Below are positions 44,305 through 46,652 of a stretch of DNA of 46,652 nt, one piece after another. The stretch covers positions 1 to 46,652 of the forward strand of contig JBCDIQ010000004.1 in NCBI GenBank assembly GCA_039024295.1. Direction: 5' to 3'. Position 1 is the first letter of the stretch; every line of letters begins with the position of its first letter. The position numbers and the translations under genes were made by a program. The notes under the pieces were generated by a model. It had not been told where the DNA came from, made no database searches, and saw only the letters and a program-made list of their open reading frames with translations. This DNA is from JBCDIQ01 sp039024295. Its GTDB lineage: Bacteria > Bacteroidota > Bacteroidia > J057.

Positions 44305-44790
44305 TTATCGACAGTCAGTAGTAGCAGTGGTATGGGAGAAGCTGAACGAAGCAGTAGCGGGTTGCTTTTTTAGTTTAATGACGACATATGGCTGTGTCAG
44401 GGCCGAGGTTCTCAGACAGTTCTCTCCTGGTTCAGAGTTTACCACCGATACGGTGATAACAGCCTCCTTTTTTTCAACCTTGTCTACTTGGATGTTATAT
44501 CCTCCGCTGGTCTTGGTTCCCATGCCACAAGCAATCAGGGTGTGTGTTTCGAAATTGACCTCTGGGAGGGTGGGACGAGGCATCACGCCTTTCTGCAGGA
44601 CAGACCAGACTGCTTCCCAGGAGGCACCATCCGAAATGAACCGATCTTCAGGTTCCTCCATGCCGGAATATTGTCCCTGGTCAATAACCGTAAACTTGAT
44701 TTCACCAGCCCCATCTGTGGTCTGTTGATGTTTACAACCTGCCAGGAACCACAACATCCCTACTAACGCCAACCAAAACAATTGTTTCAT
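44305..44790 (-). CDS. PrcB_C-domain lipoprotein
   Basis: This 161-residue lipoprotein has a signal ending WFLAGC (C19). The remaining part matches the PrcB_C pattern (FTVIDQGQYSGMEEPEDRFISDGASWEAVWSVLQKG, then LIACGMGTKTSGGYNIQVDKVEKKEAVITVSV). PrcB_C names a small domain first described in the dentilisin protease complex of Treponema. It may support or inhibit a neighbouring protease. It sits between DUF4286 (1 base) and the M48 peptidase (7 bases), so a complex with that peptidase is plausible. Confidence 0.8.
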   Translation of the reverse strand: MKQLFWLALVGMLWFLAGCKHQQTTDGAGEIKFTVIDQGQYSGMEEPEDRFISDGASWEAVWSVLQKGVMPRPTLPEVNFETHTLIACGMGTKTSGGYNIQVDKVEKKEAVITVSVVNSEPGENCLRTSALTQPYVVIKLKKQPATASFSFSHTTATTDCR

Positions 44791-44791
44791 G

Positions 44792-45100
44792 TCAGGAGAG
44801 TCTTTTTAGTGTGGTACGAAAGGCAATGAATTGATCTTTGTAGCGATCGGTGTGGGCTTTTTGCAAAGCAGGAGCCGCTTCCTTCTGGTAAGCCTGCAGA
44901 TGTTCTTCGGTGCGACACCGATACTGGATATTGAAGGTTGCCATGTTGGCGTCAACTACTGGGTCCAGTAGCTGGTTAAATTCAGAAGAATCGAAGTACC
45001 CGGTGGCCATCACATCCGGAATATGGGTTTCCTGCATCCAGGAAATCCACTCATCAGCCATCGACTTGTTGAGGGAAATGGTAACGCTGTAAATGATCAT
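44792..45100 (-). CDS. DUF4286 family protein
   Basis: This 102-residue cytoplasmic protein of the Bacteroidota DUF4286 family begins MIIYSVTISLNKSMADEWISWMQETHIPDVMATGYF. It continues with QYRCRTEEHLQAYQ and the HTDRYKDQFIAFRT C-terminus. The fold is a dimeric ferredoxin-like (monooxygenase-like) domain by pattern. The ATG at 45100 is chosen; upstream in-frame sequence to 45310 runs into the promoter and has no family likeness. It is first in a four-gene operon with a consensus promoter 7 bases upstream. The function is unknown. Confidence 0.85.
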   Translation of the reverse strand: MIIYSVTISLNKSMADEWISWMQETHIPDVMATGYFDSSEFNQLLDPVVDANMATFNIQYRCRTEEHLQAYQKEAAPALQKAHTDRYKDQFIAFRTTLKRLS

Positions 45101-45106
45101 CGCCCC

Positions 45107-45137
45107 TAAAATTACAGCTTGCCCCTCCCCTTTGCAA
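45107..45137 (-). promoter_or_regulatory. Promoter of the DUF4286-PrcB-M48 operon
   Basis: Minus-strand TAATTTTA (45107-45114) matches seven of eight -7 positions. TTG (45135-45137) is exactly 20 bases upstream. The ATG is 6 bases downstream, so the mRNA would be leaderless. Confidence 0.55.
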
Positions 45138-45162
45138 GTAGGCCCAAAGCTCTCTACCTTTG
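45132..45162 (+). promoter_or_regulatory. Promoter of the HsdR_N/DUF1684 pair
   Basis: TTG (45132-45134), a 20-base spacer and TACCTTTG (45155-45162) give a full consensus. The ATG at 45167 follows after four bases, implying a leaderless mRNA. The -33 element adjoins that of the opposite promoter. Confidence 0.6.
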
Positions 45163-45166
45163 CTTC

Positions 45167-45601
45167 ATGCTTCCGCACACCCTTGACCAGCATTTCAAAC
45201 TCCGCACTGAGAATGGGATGGACCAGATATGGGACCCTTGCAGAAAATTGTGGGTGGCGCACACCCCGGAGGAGGAGGTCCGCCAACGGCTGGTACAACA
45301 CCTCCACCACGAACGTGGTATTGCGTTAAGCCGTATTGGGGTGGAGAAAGAGATCGCCTACTACGGCACTAGAAAGCGATTCGATGTGCTGGTATTTGAT
45401 CCTTCGGGAAATCCTTGGCTGCTGGCAGAGTGCAAAGCTCCTTCAGTCCCCTTAAGCCAAGAAGTACTGTACCAGATTGGCCGGTACAATTCAGAGCTGA
45501 AAGCCCCTCATATGCTGGTGACCAACGGTAACACTTTGTTATTCTTCACCCGAGAAGCCAATGGCCGTTATCGGTTTTGTAAAAATGGATGGTATGACTA
45601 A
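45167..45601 (+). CDS. Stand-alone type I restriction enzyme R protein N-terminal (HsdR_N) domain protein
   Basis: This 144-residue protein consists of only the HsdR N-terminal nuclease domain. It has the family start (DQIWDPCRKLWVAHTPEEEVRQRLVQHL). The PD-(D/E)XK core follows as KRFDVLVFDPSGNPWLLAECKAP, with D, E and K in place, and then QIGRYNSELKAPHMLVTNGN. No helicase, HsdM or HsdS gene is adjacent, so this is a free nuclease-like unit, a form widespread in Bacteroidota. It may act in DNA repair or defence, or have lost activity. The ATG at 45167 is favoured by the promoter four bases upstream. It overlaps the next gene by 8 bases. Confidence 0.85.
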   Translation: MLPHTLDQHFKLRTENGMDQIWDPCRKLWVAHTPEEEVRQRLVQHLHHERGIALSRIGVEKEIAYYGTRKRFDVLVFDPSGNPWLLAECKAPSVPLSQEVLYQIGRYNSELKAPHMLVTNGNTLLFFTREANGRYRFCKNGWYD

Positions 45602-46235
45602 GCTGCTACGCCACTCTTTCCTTGTAAAGATTATGCTGATCTACTTCCTGGCTGCGTCCTTCCCTTCACAGGCACAAGCTCAGCAACCCAAAGCCTTTGT
45701 AAAAGGCCTCAAAAAATACCGCAAGGCACAGCAGAAGAAATACAAAAACCCGGACGTCTCACCCGTTCGGGATAAGGCCAAGATATTCCCTGGCTTGGTT
45801 TTCTTTCCCGGCGATACGGCCTACCGCGTTGCTGCAACATTGGTCCCTAGCCAGGACACCCTTCCTTTTCTTATTCCCACCTCCAATCCCGAGCGGCCCA
45901 AAGAATTTGTGCGCTACGGCTACTTGGAATTTGAGCTGCACGGTGATAGCCTCCGTCTGGCGGTGTACCGCCTGCGCAGAAATGGAAAAGTGTTTGGGAC
46001 TTCCCTTTTCCTGCCTTTTAACGATGCCACTAATGGCTCCACCACCTACGGCGGTGGACGATACCTGGACCTGCCCCTGCCTAAACCCGGAGAACTCGTG
46101 ACCATCGATTTTAACCGAGCCTATCATCCGTACTGTGCTTACAGCGATGGCTGGTCATGCCCGATCCCGCCTGCGGAGAATCGGCTGGAGGTAGCTGTGG
46201 AAGCAGGGGAGAAGTTGTTGGAGGGGTGGAAGTAG
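45594..46235 (+). CDS. DUF1684 domain exported protein
   Basis: This 213-residue protein has a signal peptide (KIMLIYFLAASFPSQAQAQQ) and a DUF1684 domain. The domain has FVRYGYLEFELHGDSLRLAVYR and the diagnostic DFNRAYHPYCAYSDGWSCPIPPAENRLEVAVEAGEK. That motif carries two cysteines in a conserved tyrosine-rich segment. The ATG at 45594 begins the signal peptide and overlaps the end of the HsdR_N gene by 8 bases; the in-frame ATGs at 45561 and 45585 lie inside that gene. The family is uncharacterised. Coupling to a nuclease gene is probably positional rather than functional. Confidence 0.82.
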   Translation: MTKLLRHSFLVKIMLIYFLAASFPSQAQAQQPKAFVKGLKKYRKAQQKKYKNPDVSPVRDKAKIFPGLVFFPGDTAYRVAATLVPSQDTLPFLIPTSNPERPKEFVRYGYLEFELHGDSLRLAVYRLRRNGKVFGTSLFLPFNDATNGSTTYGGGRYLDLPLPKPGELVTIDFNRAYHPYCAYSDGWSCPIPPAENRLEVAVEAGEKLLEGWK

Positions 46236-46652
46236 GGGGATCAAAAAGACCCAACTAAGGTAGCTGCTACTGTAACCTCATCAGTGGTGGGGCTTATTTA
46301 ACCTAAAATAGAAAGTAAACTTTGTTTCCTAAGAGTTAAAAAAAGAGTGGTTTTGCTTGGAAATTTCATCAAATAAAAAATTACTTGGAGACATAATTCT
46401 TAGGAAGTCCATTGGCTTAATGTGAACAAAATAGGTGAATCAAGGAGGCTTAGTTTTAAGGATTAGAATTTACTGCTGTTACTGCTAAACCAAACCATAA
46501 ACAGATACTGAATATCTCTTTTCATTTTTTTTTGCAAAAAAAATTAGTACTTTTTAACTAAAATATGTAGCTTAGAAATAGATAACCTAAAAAGAAAAAG
46601 TCACTGCTTTACTATGGAATTTAAAAGATCATCTGTTCAACTGATCTACACA
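46236..46652. other. AT-rich intergenic region, possibly with the start of a gene at the edge
   Basis: About 400 bases carry no convincing gene. A symmetric run of eight T, GC and eight A (46526-46543) may form a weak hairpin. An open frame begins at ATG 46614 and continues past the window end (13 codons). It is too short to assign. Confidence 0.4.

Noticed and set aside
46526..46543. T8-GC-A8 run as a terminator
   Set aside because: It has almost no GC in its stem and no gene ends nearby (nearest stop at 46235), so it is listed only as a structure in the intergenic stretch.

Overview
The window is a stretch of chromosome from a Bacteroidota bacterium, probably a Saprospiria/Lewinella-like marine lineage; that rank is inference. 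The evidence is a b558-type SdhC-SdhA-SdhB operon, two TonB-dependent receptors with carboxypeptidase-regulatory N-termini, a type IX secretion sorting tail, DUF5723/OmpA, DUF4286, DUF1684 and HYC_CC_PP proteins, and several promoters of the phylum-specific form TTG-N20-TAnnTTTG. I see no rRNA, tRNA, CRISPR array, prophage or intact insertion sequence. Most of the content is ordinary housekeeping and envelope biology with a few accessory genes.

Layout. 1-3.8 kb: sdhCAB with a consensus promoter and a strong terminator. 3.8-11.4 kb (accessory flavour): an Rpn/PD-(D/E)XK nuclease-like protein, a convergent SWIM-SNF2 helicase, an S41 peptidase broken by two frameshifts, and an orphan Panacea/SocA-type antitoxin preceded by perfectly adjacent 21-bp direct repeats. 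11.5-17.2 kb: a tightly overlapped operon of DUF92 membrane protein, OmpA-family porin-like protein, rsmI and lnt. 17.2-26.5 kb: a Gfo/Idh/MocA oxidoreductase, a SulP anion transporter, class I mannose-6-phosphate isomerase, a methyltransferase, an XRE regulator with an aldose epimerase, a phosphodiesterase, and small lipoproteins. 26.6-29.9 kb: two PAP2 phosphatases, a TPMT-like methyltransferase and a T9SS-exported SdiA-regulated-like protein. 29.9-31.7 kb: tatC and an orphan NarL-type response regulator.

31.8-39.7 kb: two outer-membrane transport loci, probably for metals. The first pairs a TonB receptor with a HYC_CC_PP protein. The second pairs a receptor with an acidic lipoprotein behind a promoter that overlaps a Fur-family-like palindrome. 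Between them sit a DUF4143 ATPase headed by a 36-bp near-perfect palindrome, and a DUF5655 protein. 39.7-41.5 kb: a divergent redox module of HxlR regulator versus DsbA-like and NAD(P)-binding proteins. 41.5-46.2 kb: a four-gene envelope operon (DUF4286, PrcB-like lipoprotein, M48 peptidase, outer-membrane protein), divergent from an HsdR_N-domain/DUF1684 pair, with two back-to-back promoters sharing one TTGCAA core.

The most interesting signals are regulatory architecture rather than a clearly new enzyme system: the 36-bp palindrome, the shared-core divergent promoters, the Fur-like site, the HxlR operator and the repeat arrays in front of the antitoxin and SulP genes. Family calls come from recognising protein motifs by eye; no database search was possible.
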